From assembly GCA_945643635.1 (NCBI GenBank), contig CALZFC010000056.1, positions 1,101,001-1,165,000 on the forward strand: a DNA stretch of 64,000 nucleotides, in the 5' to 3' direction. The stretch comes from Allodiplogaster sudhausi. Its lineage: Eukaryota > Nematoda > Chromadorea > Rhabditida > Diplogasteridae. Positions 55,134 to 64,000 of this stretch are shown here, piece by piece. The first letter of the stretch is position 1, and every line of letters starts with the position of its first letter. The position numbers and the translations under genes were made by a program. The notes below the pieces were generated by a model. The model saw only the letters and a program-made list of their open reading frames with translations, was not told the DNA's origin and did not search any database.

Positions 55134-56223
55134 TTAGAGGGACGGGATAACTCCTCCTTGAGTTGCTGGGGAATTGCGAACGTAAGCCGCGAATCCACCG
55201 TCGCTCTTCCACCTTCCAATGCGTTTGACCTGGTTCGAAGACCTGCCGAGGGAGAGCATGCGATTCGCCATCTCAGAGCGGGCACTATGCGAAGTGAATT
55301 GGTGAAGGGAGAGGGATGTAAACATCTGAGAGATTAGCTTAGATAAGTGAGAAGGGGAGAGATGGAAGATAGGATTGTTGGAAGAGGGAAAGACTGGGGA
55401 AAGGGGATTGTTAGAGGACAGGCCTCTGGAAATATAACTGAATAAAGGGGGTAAGCCTGAAAGGTCCACAAAAACGGATGAACCTAAAGAAGCTTGATCG
55501 ACCTTAGAATGTCGAATCAATATAGAAAGACGGGAGGAGTCGAGGCGCAAATCTCCCCAACGGAGAGATGCCACTTCGATCACGCGCATACCAGAAAGAT
55601 ACTGCAGACATATGGCTAAATGCGGACGAGGATATGAGGTTGACAACGAGGAAAAATCAACGAAACGAATATGATTATCTGTAAGTGGGTGAGACACTTG
55701 TGGAGGAAGAGAAGCACGTTTCAAAAAGATACTGCAGACATATGGCTAAATGCGGACGAGGATATGAGGTTGACAACGAGGAAAAAGCAACGAAACGAAT
55801 ATGATTATCTGTAAGTGGGTGAGACACTTGTGGAGGAAGAGAAGCACGTTTCAAACCGGAGAGAACTTGAGAACAGATAGGATAAAGTATCACTGCGGAA
55901 AACTTTGAGAAGGTAGCAGATAATTGGGAAGCTTGCGATCTAGACAAGGTTGCATGTGCTGCATAAGCAGTCAAAACATAAGGGGAGGAAGGGTCTAATG
56001 ACGGTGGAAGAGAGGAGAGATATGCTCTCCAAACGGATGCGTAAGCTCGCCATGTGTTGCTGGCTCGAGAAGACGTGAAGGAGTTAATAATAGATTCTGC
56101 CGCGTCTCTTCCGCCAATGTGCTGGGCTGCTCGTAGAAGTCCGGACCACTCTGATCTAGCGGGTCCTGGAAAGACATCATTGGGAGGGACGGAGGGATCC
56201 CTTACACAGCCAAGATTCGTAGA
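55134..56223 (-). pseudogene. Tyrosine recombinase gene broken by a tandem duplication
   Basis: Tyrosine recombinases cut and rejoin DNA through a covalent 3'-phosphotyrosine. The N-terminal core-binding (SAM-like) domain is open from about 56223 to 55730 (SFTSSRASNTWRAYASVW). The catalytic domain is open from 55724 to 55134. All expected catalytic positions are visible: Arg in SGMRVIEVASLRW, Lys in RHSKVD, H-x-x-R in SHSARSEM, Trp in GRWKSDGG and Tyr in FAAYVRN. A 130-bp tandem duplication (55598-55855) shifts the frame, because 130 is not a multiple of three, and separates the two domains. No in-frame ATG occurs upstream of the catalytic domain, so the original gene probably had an upstream exon or start, now separated by the element inserted at 56229. 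Confidence 0.82.
55598..55855. repeat. 130-bp tandem duplication inside the recombinase gene
   Basis: The units start at 55598 and 55728 (GATACTGCAGACATATGGCT) and are nearly identical; one visible difference is aaaaatcaac against aaaaagcaac. The high identity points to a recent event. Confidence 0.92.
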
Positions 56224-56228
56224 ATGAC

Positions 56229-56391
56229 TTGTTGATTACCATTCCGGAGGTGGGCCGGCACCATCTTGGCATGTTGCCAGTTTTTTTGAATAGGGAAATC
56301 TCTTGAAGAGGTGTATTGTATACGGTAGGTGTCTCGTATAAGGGCGTCTCTTTTGGGGAGACGCTTCATTCTACGATTAAGTCGTGAAGAG
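56229..56391 (+). repeat. Split direct repeat A1
   Basis: 163 bp starting TTGTTGATTACCATTCCGG. It contains the hairpin GCGTCTC-ttttggg-GAGACGC. It matches A2 with one single-base length difference and about one substitution. Confidence 0.93.
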
Positions 56392-56831
56392 TGTGGTATG
56401 TTTAATGTTTCGTTTAAAGCTTATTTTACGTTTGTGGCTTCATCCGCGTAAGGCGGTTCCAGTTTAATTGGTTTTCCACTTTATTAATCCTTCTCGTTTA
56501 AGGGTTATTTGTTTTACCTTAATTGCAGTTTCGTTTGCGTTTTCGTGCGATATCAAGAGGTATGCGACTGGCTAAAGGCGTCATGCTGGGCGGCTGATTT
56601 AACAGCGGCCCGATGCCTCCGGAGCCTCGCTAGTTTCGGACGGAGCAGTGCGATGTTTCGCTGCTTTGGAGGGAGGCTTCCTATGCTGAGAGCGATGGAC
56701 AAGGTTTGTTTTTCGAGTTCTACCTGTCGAGGTAGCAGTTATTGTCGCTTACTGTTTCTATTTGTCTGTACCCACTGCTCTCAGAGGAGACTTGGGTTAC
56801 CCCTCACTGGGCTCAGTTGAGACTTGGGGGA

Positions 56832-57151
56832 GGGGATTCCTCAGCCGGGAATCCCCAATGACACCTTCCCCCGTTGGGGAAAGGGATTCCTCAGCCTGGA
56901 ATCCCCATTGACACCCTTCCACCGATGGAGAGTGGGATTCCTCAGTCGGGAAGTAATATTTTCTCCCTCCAGTGGAGAGATTTACCGTCAACAGATTGAC
57001 CTAGTAGCACCCCATCCTCAGATGGGTGAGGATTCCTCACTCGGGAATCCCTAGTATTCAGATGCTAGATTATTACCTCAGAAAATAATTCAAGGTCACC
57101 TCCGCAGATAGGTGTGAGGATTCCTTATTCGGGCATTCCCACTTGCCCCCG
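56832..57151. repeat. Array of five GGATTCC...GGAATCC hairpins
   Basis: The unit is GGGATTCCTCAGCCGGGAATC with self-complementary arms around a 7-base loop, followed by pyrimidine-rich spacer. The first (56832-56856) has 9-bp perfect arms; later ones near 56885, 56934, 57030 and 57118 are progressively degenerate. Spacing ranges from roughly 50 to 95 bp. Confidence 0.85.
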
Positions 57152-58673
57152 CCAGATGGGTTTCCTCAAACCAAAAATCAATTGTTGCATCATGCAATTA
57201 TCGGTTTAGGCTGGTATTTTGTAAGACTTGAAGGTGGGGGGGGGGGGTTCGGCTAAGAGTAGACGAGCACGCTTTTGAGAGAATTTTGGGTTATTGTTGT
57301 AACAACAAGTTGACTAAATAGTCTGAAAATTACCTGGCAGATTCCAATTTCTGCTCATATGTTTATGCTACAAGTCTACATTTGACTTATTTTGCCTTTT
57401 TCAAGTAACGTTCTTGCAGGCGGTCTTCACCGTATCCAAGGGCAACTCGCAGCGAGTGGACACGCGCCACCCGGTTGGCAGAGCTCTCCTCTGGATGGGT
57501 AAGTGGTTTGATTCCGCAAACGGAAATCAGCAGTGGGGCTAGGTAACTTACCACGGGTATTGTTGTAGCGGACATCTTTTTGGCACTGAGTATATGGTCA
57601 CCTTTGGACAGAACATTGGACTAAGTGTACTGAATATTAACTGGCAGATAACAGTTTCGCCTCATAGAAGTGGGGTAGACGTTCTACCTGTGATCTAACT
57701 GCCTCGGTTCTTAGTAATATTGTTTGCAGTGTGCTAGTGGCCTGGCCTTCTCTGGACCTGGGACGAATAGCTAAGCAAGCTCATCCCCGGTGTCAGCATA
57801 CACAGGTGTGAATCTTTGGATACCCCGGTATTCTGTCTGAAAGTATTCCGGATACTAGGATTAATCTGCTTCTCGGTCTGTGTACCGGTTGCCAGAGCGC
57901 AACGGTCCTCTTTAATGCATTCGTATTTTATTAAGTGGCAGAATGAATGCTTAGTTTTCAAGTTAAGTTGGTTGCAGGGAAAGAAGAACGTGTACTTCTC
58001 TTGGTGGTCGGGACTCGGGCACGCATGTCTACATTTTTCTGGGCGGGCTGACAACGCCTTCAGCAGGGATCTGAGCAAGCTGTTCTCCTTTGTCATCATC
58101 TCGCAGTTCCGAGTCCTTAGGAAGGCCTCCGGAGACGAGAAAAAATCTGCGTCTCAGTCTATAATCGTGGTATTTAAGTGCTGAGAGCACTCCATAAAGT
58201 TTTGCATATGTTGTTGAGCCCGTAGATACAAGGGAGGGTGAGACGTCGAAGATACACATAGAAAGGTTACATGGTAATTTCTTGAAGTACATTCCCCAGT
58301 ACGAATTGCTAAGTTACATAAGAACTGCAGAGTAAGCACAAGGTTTAGGAATCATTCCAGAGTCCTGGTTAGGATTCGTAAATTAGAGCGAAATACGGCT
58401 TCGTACTAGAGCCACCTAGCTGGGACACCGTATCCACAGTGGGCAGGATCCACTTCAGAAGTGCGGAAGAAGGCGTATACGAGACAGCGAGACAGAGATA
58501 GAGAAGTTGAATTTCCGCAGGGATGTCAATCGTCCTGCTACTGCTGATTACTGTTTACTGGCCGAAGGTTATTGAGGCTCTTACAGAACCTGCTACCAAG
58601 GGCAGTGACTTCTGGGTGCACTGAGGTGCACAATTCCCTCATCAGCATCTAAAAGGCCTACTTTCGACATTCT

Positions 58674-58789
58674 ATTCTCGACCCAGTTGGAGTTCCTATG
58701 TCGATAAAGTTTTACTATTGTGTGTGGTGTAAGGTACACATTCGGAAGGGTAATCGTGGTTATGTGGGAGTTAGACGACCATATAATTG
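58674..58789 (+). repeat. Split direct repeat B1
   Basis: 116 bp starting ATTCTCGACCCAGTTGGAG and ending CATATAATTG. It matches B2 over its full length and overlaps A2 by TTG. Confidence 0.93.
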
Positions 58790-58948
58790 TTGATTACCAT
58801 TCCGGAGGTGGGCCGGCACCATCTTGGCATGTTGCCAGTTTTTTGAATAGGGAAACCTCTTGAAGAGGTGTATTGTATACGGTAGGTGTCTCGTATAAGG
58901 GCGTCTCTTTTGGGGAGACGCTTCATTCTACGATTAAGTCGTGAAGAG
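58787..58948 (+). repeat. Split direct repeat A2
   Basis: 162 bp copy of A1, directly joined to B1. Confidence 0.93.
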
Positions 58949-59284
58949 AGATCCCACCCTCCCTCCCTTACAGTAATTCCAGTGGTGGACCTCTACAACA
59001 GTCGGTTAGTAGTAAGAAATAAGTTTCCGGGAGCACGGATTACTGTAGGACCCGATCATGAGTATGGTAGTCAGAGGATAGAGATAAGTACAACTTCTCG
59101 TAAGGGCTCCTCCACTTCGAAGAGGGCGGTTCGTGTGGCCTCTAGGCCTACGCTAGGTTTTCAGCTTTTTCAGAGTCTCCTGCCCCTTCCCATTTCAGAC
59201 TAATAAATTCTGCATTTTCAGGACTGTTCAGTTCCCATTTTTGTAGCATGTCATTCCTTTGTTTGTCATGCCATTTGTTACCAC

Positions 59285-59400
59285 ATTCTCGACCCAGTTG
59301 GAGTTCCTATGTCGATAAAGTTTTACTATTGTGTGTGGTGTAAGGTACACATTCGGAAGGGTAATCGTGGTTATGTGGGAGTTAGACGACCATATAATTG
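59285..59400 (+). repeat. Split direct repeat B2
   Basis: 116 bp copy of B1 that ends the element; flanking recombinase-element sequence resumes at 59401 (CCTCTAGCTTGC). Confidence 0.93.
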
Positions 59401-59992
59401 CCTCTAGCTTGCACTAGAGGCGTCCTTTTTTCCCGCCCAAACTTGCACATCACTCTAACCCCATACTACCGTATGCAAACTTTCCTTCCCACTAGAATTA
59501 CTTACATCCAAGCCGATAATCAACAATTAAGTGGCATGGTTAACAACTTAAAATGTGTTACACAAATAGTGAAGAAATACTAGTATGGAAGCATTAACAA
59601 CCTCAAGGTCATTCTAAAAAATGGGAATGGGCGGGGATTCTAGTCTTAGTATGGAATTAAAAGACAGGGTAATTACTCGTAGGTAAACTCGAACATTAAT
59701 TCAGTGGTTGTCCGTTTTTAAAGACAACGTGATCTCCGAGCTCCGAGATGGCCATCATCATCGAACTCCTGCCCGTCTTCTCCTTCCTCACCATCTACAT
59801 CAACGTCATCAATAGACGACACTGGAATTACAACAAATACAACACGAAAACCCTCACTCTTACAAGAACCTGCTCGTTGCTCTTCCGCGATAGCAGTCAA
59901 ATTATCGCTCGATTACCTCCTAATCGAAAAAGAGGCCAGACATACGAGTGTGGCCGAAAATGAGACCTAAAACGAAGCACATCATCATACTC

Positions 59993-60854
59993 GGTTCCTT
60001 GATCTTTCGTCTAATGATCTTTCGTCCAATGATCTTTCGTCCTTTGGACGAATGATCTTTCGTCCAATGATCTTTCGTCCTTTGGACGAATGATCTTTCG
60101 TCCAATGATCTTTCGTCCACTGATTTTTCGTCTAATGATCTTTCATCCCCTTTTTTTTATAAACGAGCTGGGCACAACGACCTGTTCTAATGCGTAAATA
60201 GGGTGCTCCTACGGTCACTACGTTCTTTCCGTAGCCCTCCATAACCTCTGTTTGGAACCCCACTCTCTCAGATGCTCGCTCACAACCATTTGTTGAAGAC
60301 TTGGGCCCTGGAGCGGTTTGGTTTTCGCCTTTCCTCCGCTGCCGCCCATCGAACTTTCGCCATGAAGCCTGGCAGCCATCGCGTAAAGCGTCGCCCGGAA
60401 AACTAACATTACCCTATATGACAGACTCCACTTTTCACTGTCCACAATCTCTCGCCCCCCCCCCTCCCATTAGCTAAGTTTTTTTCATTCTGAAACATAA
60501 AATTTCAAGGGCTTTCGATTAAGCCCTAAATCATATTTCCGAGTGTAGGGCTTTTGACCATTCCCTGGTCAGTCCCAAAATCCCGAGACCGAGCAAACTG
60601 CGGCCTCACTTTCTGAAGCCAGGGTCCTAGTTATATCTTTGGACGCCAAGGCCGTGCTCCGCTACCTATGGCTGGCTACAACGAAGTGCTAATGCTTTAA
60701 TTATTTACCTCTACTGGGGATTACTCATGAAAATAGCTTATTTGTGCCTTGCTCGTTAATATTTTTAAAAAATGGGGACGAAAGATCATTAGACGAAAAA
60801 TCAGTGGACGAAAGATCATTGGACGAAAGATCAGGGACGAAAGATCAGGACACC
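59993..60854. mobile_element. 862-bp MITE with 10-bp target duplication
   Basis: Host copy 2 is interrupted here. CATCATACTC occurs on both sides (59983-59992, 60855-60864) but once in copy 1 (with one variable base at its edge), so it is a 9-10-bp target duplication, as made by Mutator-type transposases. The ends are inverted (TCCTTGATCTTTCGTC against TCCTGATCTTTCGTC on the other strand). Subterminal regions carry tandem units of GATCTTTCGTCCAAT on the left (60000-60145) and the complement on the right (60775-60850). No ORF was found inside. Confidence 0.85.
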
Positions 60855-61534
60855 ATCATACTCTACAGCAAAGCCAGCTAGAACTTACATTTTGCTCCAA
60901 TCGATGATATTGCTTCGTAAAACGTAGGAAAAAACACTCAGAAGCTCCTGAAAGACAAAAACTAATATAAGAATAAACCAATTCGGGTAAAATAATGATC
61001 CTTTAAAATCATACCATGAGCAAACCTTTCAGACGACATAACTAGACGTCTTGGTAAAAAAAAATCGTTCAAACTCTTCAATAACGAGCCTGAAATCAAC
61101 AAACAACATTAAACAACAGCAGTAACCATTCAATCAAGGAGGTTGTTCAACTTTCAAGTCTCCAGCTCAAGTCAAGATAGATAGCTCAAGTCAAGATAGC
61201 GGGAGATTAAATATGTATTTAAATACACATTTAATCTCCCGCCAATGAATATGATTACAGAATGCTGATATTCCAGCCAAGACTATTCAAATTTATAATG
61301 GCCAATAAAAACCCAAGTAATGGCCAGCTAATGGCGCAAATCAACTAGTTTACTGATAATCGTCCTACCATTAACGAACCATTTCCGCGAAATATTAGCA
61401 ATTTTGCACCAGTTGCACCATTACCGCTCGGGGAATTGGCCATTCGCTTTTTACCTGAGATGCAGAAACGGGAAATAATTGGCACAGAGTTTGAAGCCCT
61501 TTCGTGTGTGCAGCTCACGAGCCTAGTTTTAGAC

Positions 61535-62727
61535 ATGGCGGAGTTCGCCTCGGCGGTTCTGGTGTCTTCCAACAAATGCTTTCAAGGAACACAGTTTGTC
61601 TACAAGCATGAGAGGTTTTTCTTGTTTCATTTCAAGTCGGCGGTAAATCGGTTGCTTTATGGCTTGTAAATGGTTCTAGTTCTGCGACGTCTTGCGAGAT
61701 GACCTTCGGAGTCTACGTTCCCGATCACGGTGCAGACGAGAAGTTGCCCGCTCTTCTTTACCTCTCTGGTTTGGGCTTTTTCATCTCATAGACGGTTGAT
61801 TTCTCTTCCTTGGAATAATACCTCCTTTTATCTATTTGATTCCTTCAGAAGGTTAGTGGTAGAGGATGGATGAATGTATCTAGGACTCACTTGCACCCAC
61901 GCGAATGTAATGGAGAAGGCAGGGGCACAGCGACTCGCTAGCCAGTACAGGTGGGGCCTAGCATCTTTCGGTTCTATTCTTAGATAGCTACTTTACCCTT
62001 TTACCCTACTTGGAGCTCGTCTAAATTGCGATTTCTAGTAAAATTGGCAGGGAAATTAAAAGTCCTGCTACTCAGAGTTGCCGAAATGTGTTTACATTAG
62101 TGTGAACAGCTGTTGATGGTCATTTTTTTTCTCGTTAACTTCTATTTTTGATTTATCGTTGAGGATGATCTTCATTCACCCGGACACTTCTCCCCGTGGC
62201 GAAGATGTAGCCGACTCGGATTTGTGGCATCTTGGCCAGGGCGCGGGCTTCTACTTGAATGCAACTCAGGAGCCGTGGAACAAGCACTTCCACATGCAAA
62301 CGTTTCTTTTCTTTGGCTGTTTTCGTAGTTAAAGTGTACTGTTAGGTACCTGGAGAAGGAACTCCTACCGGTCGTCGCTTCCGTTGTTCCTGCCCTGGAC
62401 GAAAAGCGCATTGGAATTACCGGTAAGAGAATTTTCCATTTTGCAGCTTAAAAAATAATAATTACAGGCCATTCGATGGGAGGATTCGGCGCGATCACAA
62501 TTGGACTGGGCCATCCCGAGAAGTTTCTGAGCATCTCCGCATTCGCTCCCGCTTGCCATCTCACTGAATCCGACTGGGGAAAACTGGCTTTCCGCACTTA
62601 TCTCGGAGAGGATGAAGAGAGCTGGAAGCAATACGATGCTGCCCTCGTGGCTGCGAAGTACGCGGGCCCGCGTCGTGAGATCCTCGTGGATCAGGGAGCG
62701 GCCGATTCTTTCCTCGGCGACCTCATG
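61535..62727 (+). CDS. ESD: S-formylglutathione hydrolase (esterase D), 3' end missing
   Basis: This cytosolic serine hydrolase releases formate from S-formylglutathione in formaldehyde detoxification. Exons follow the family order: start at 61535 ([20 protein letters not shown]), then [35 protein letters not shown] with [15 protein letters not shown], and [15 protein letters not shown] through [12 protein letters not shown]. The nucleophile Ser (GHSMGG) and the catalytic Asp region (LVDQG) are present. The exon ends at the donor at 62727. The last exon, which should carry the catalytic His in a YDHSYYF-like block, is not found in the remaining 1.27 kb; that intron contains a repeat element which runs off the window. 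The gene is probably intact beyond the edge, but this cannot be seen. Its start codon lies only 75 bp from the end of transposable-element copy 2. Confidence 0.93.
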
Positions 62728-62836
62728 GTTATTCATTCTTTTTCAACGAGCGGTTCTTGTCTTTTTTGCTTTTGCTTCAATTCTAAATTTTCCGAACTTT
62801 TTTTTCTTCATTCATACACACAGAGAAGAAAGTCTT

Positions 62837-64000
62837 GTGGGACAAGACATTCAGGCTAGACATTATGTCCGCGATTGGCTCTGAGACATGAATGTCCAGT
62901 CCCACTAGACAGCAAATGTCTAGCCGCGTATGTCCAAACGTACGAGACATGGCCGGCTAGACTGAATGTCTTGTCCCATTGGACAGAATGTCTAGCTAAT
63001 CGATTTTGCGCTGCCCGCTCTCCTTCCCGTTCTTGTTTCTTCTTGCTTTGCTTTGCTTCATCATTTCAGATCTATCCAATGCATTATATGTAGTACAGGA
63101 AATAGTTTTTAATCAACCACATATTCAACAGACATCGAGAAACAAAACAAGCGAGCAAGGGAAGGGAAAGGGCGGAAGTCTGAGGGAGAAGGGGGAAGGG
63201 AAGGCGGCATGAGGAGAGAGTCGGTGGCTACTCGGCAGCGTTGACCGATGAGCGGCAGTACCATGAGCTCGGGCGCCGCGGCACGCGCAGTCACGGCGCG
63301 CGCGTCCGTGTCCTACTTCGTGGCCTGCAAGGGGTATTCAGATTGCATGAAGAGCATGGGTCGGCTGACATCCGCGACGCTTGTCGGTGGTGTTGAGGAC
63401 GGAGACCTGAGAGAGTCCGCCGGCGGCCTTGAAGCGAAGGTCGGAGGGCGCGAGCTGGAGCTGCATGGGGACGGCGGCAGTCGGAACGAGGAGAGGCTGG
63501 GAGGCGGGCAAGGCGCTGCACCATCAGCAGATGGTGCAGCGCCTTCGCCGACTTCGCGGCAGTCGACAATAGACGCCTTGGCGCCAACGCGCCAACGGCC
63601 GTGAGAATCGGGCGCCGCGTCCATCAGACGGCACCCGCAACTCGCGAAGCAGTCTACCTGCAACATGGAAGCTCCAAACCTTGATTGTCGCGAAGGTCTC
63701 GGCTGCGACACCCCGCCTGCGGCAGCCCACAAAAGACGCCTTGGCGACCTCGCGCCGACCTGGGAAGGAAAAACCAAACATAATAACAGCAAAAGTAATA
63801 TGGAAAACAACATTATAATCGTGCCTATTTTTTCAGCTTTTTTTTCTGAATTTTACAGTCCGTGCGTAGCTATACGCTTCGAATATTTTTGTAATGACCA
63901 AAAAAATTCTAGACATTCAAGACATTCACGTTCCGTGAAATTTCTAGACATTGAAGTCTTGTTTGATTAGACATCACTGAGCTAGACATGCGATGTCTTA
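62837..64000. mobile_element. Repeat element with AGACAT/ATGTCT arrays, running off the window
   Basis: At 62837-62998 the 6-mer AGACAT or its complement occurs many times, often as CTAGACATT or AAGACATTC; the same motifs cluster again at 63900-64000. Paired arrays of short subterminal repeats are typical of hAT/CACTA-like DNA transposons. The middle (63240-63760) is GC-rich with a 36-bp palindrome. An open frame there (63248-63604) is not recognisable. The right end is outside the window, so type and size are unproven. Confidence 0.5.
63510..63545. repeat. Perfect 16-bp-arm palindrome
   Basis: Arms AAGGCGCTGCACCATC and GATGGTGCAGCGCCTT are exact reverse complements around a 4-base loop (AGCA). 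Confidence 0.95.

Larger units (their letters stand above)
56229..59400 (+). mobile_element. Split-direct-repeat (Ngaro/PAT-like) element without visible RT
   Basis: The element has four repeat blocks in the order A1 (56229-56391), internal region, B1 (58674-58789), A2 (58787-58948), spacer, B2 (59285-59400). This A1-B1A2-B2 layout is diagnostic of Ngaro/PAT-type tyrosine-recombinase retrotransposons. A begins and B ends with TTG, and B1 and A2 overlap by that TTG. The internal 2.28 kb has no frame resembling reverse transcriptase, RNase H or recombinase. It does contain exon-like open segments on the plus strand (about 56545-56703, 57418-57504, 57978-58170, 58521-58566, 58968-59203), with an AATAAA at 59202. 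It is best read as a non-autonomous derivative that uses a recombinase in trans. Confidence 0.72.
53941..59521 (-). mobile_element. Tyrosine-recombinase element (Crypton-like) inserted in copy 2
   Basis: Comparison with copy 1 defines the insertion to within a few bases: host sequence reads ...gaagaCAAT at the left and ...aaCAATtaag at the right, so a 4-bp CAAT direct repeat brackets the insert. It encodes a tyrosine recombinase on the minus strand (55134-56223). Such enzymes move Cryptons and DIRS/Ngaro retrotransposons, and insertion at a short matching core without a long target duplication fits that mechanism. A second element (56229-59400) lies within it near the 5' end of the recombinase gene. 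Calling it Crypton-like is inference, because no reverse transcriptase was seen in the part outside the nested element. Confidence 0.75.
53472..61459. mobile_element. Inverted-repeat element copy 2, split by two insertions
   Basis: This is the element of 15267-16770 in reverse orientation. The left end starts CTCAGGTAAAAAGCGAATGG at 53472 and the right end closes with the inverted copy at 61459; AT flanks both sides (53470-53471, 61460-61461). Homology to copy 1 is continuous over 53472-53940, 59522-59992 and 60865-61459. The two gaps are later insertions: a tyrosine-recombinase element (53941-59521) and an 862-bp element (59993-60854). Removing them leaves about 1.53 kb, against 1504 bp for copy 1. 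Confidence 0.88.

Noticed and set aside
56229..59400. Reading the whole 53.9-59.5 kb insertion as a single DIRS element
   Set aside because: The recombinase lies outside the A1-B2 interval on the opposite strand, and its sequence resumes directly after B2, which fits a nested insertion better.
63248..63604. 118-codon GC-rich frame in the terminal repeat element
   Set aside because: Both strands are open because of GC-rich composition; no recognisable domain.

Overview
The window is nuclear DNA of a multicellular animal. Every recognisable gene is split by GT-AG or GC-AG introns, many of them only about 45-60 nt long. Several genes belong to families known mainly from Metazoa: junctophilin, ESRP/Fusilli, CRTC and a two-pore-domain K+ channel. 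I cannot name the phylum. The DNA is saturated with (CT)n/(GA)n tracts, nearly all in introns or gene flanks, so many long open frames here are low-complexity artefacts.

Layout. Plus strand 0.6-2.3 kb: candidate HJURP/Scm3-type CENP-A chaperone. Minus 3.0-9.8 kb: complete junctophilin (13 exons, 787 aa). Minus 10.8-13.2 kb: taxilin, 5' end not found. Minus 14.2-15.2 kb: an unrecognised 226-aa protein. 15.3-16.8 kb: intact 1.5-kb inverted-repeat transposable element. Plus 17.2-23.1 kb: kinesin-12 (KIF15-like). Plus 24.2-28.6 kb: MCM4. Minus 29.4-37.4 kb: ESRP splicing regulator (14 exons, 600 aa). Minus 37.8-40.3 kb: K2P channel (7 exons, 330 aa). Minus 42.1-45.0 kb: hnRNP M/MYEF2-like protein (8 exons, 565 aa). 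Minus 46.3-47.8 kb: CRTC coactivator (4 exons, 378 aa). Minus 48.8-53.0 kb: a large unrecognised helical protein. 53.5-61.5 kb: a nest of transposable elements. Plus 61.5-62.7 kb: 5' part of S-formylglutathione hydrolase, whose last intron runs into another repeat element and off the window.

The most unusual region is 53.5-61.5 kb. A second copy of the 15-kb element is split by a tyrosine-recombinase (YR) element, which is itself split by a 3.17-kb element with split direct repeats in the order A1-internal-B1-A2-B2. That layout is known from Ngaro/PAT-type YR retrotransposons, but I see no reverse transcriptase inside it; instead there are exon-like open segments ending at a stop codon and AATAAA. 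A further 862-bp element with a 10-bp target duplication sits in the same host copy.

Functionally the genes are housekeeping, neuronal/muscle and RNA-processing loci with no obvious shared pathway. HJURP, KIF15 and MCM4 are cell-cycle genes; ESRP and hnRNP M are splicing regulators; junctophilin and K2P act in excitable membranes. Exon models were joined by hand from phase-compatible splice sites. They expose an unusual splice grammar: GC donors and GTCAG donors are both frequent.
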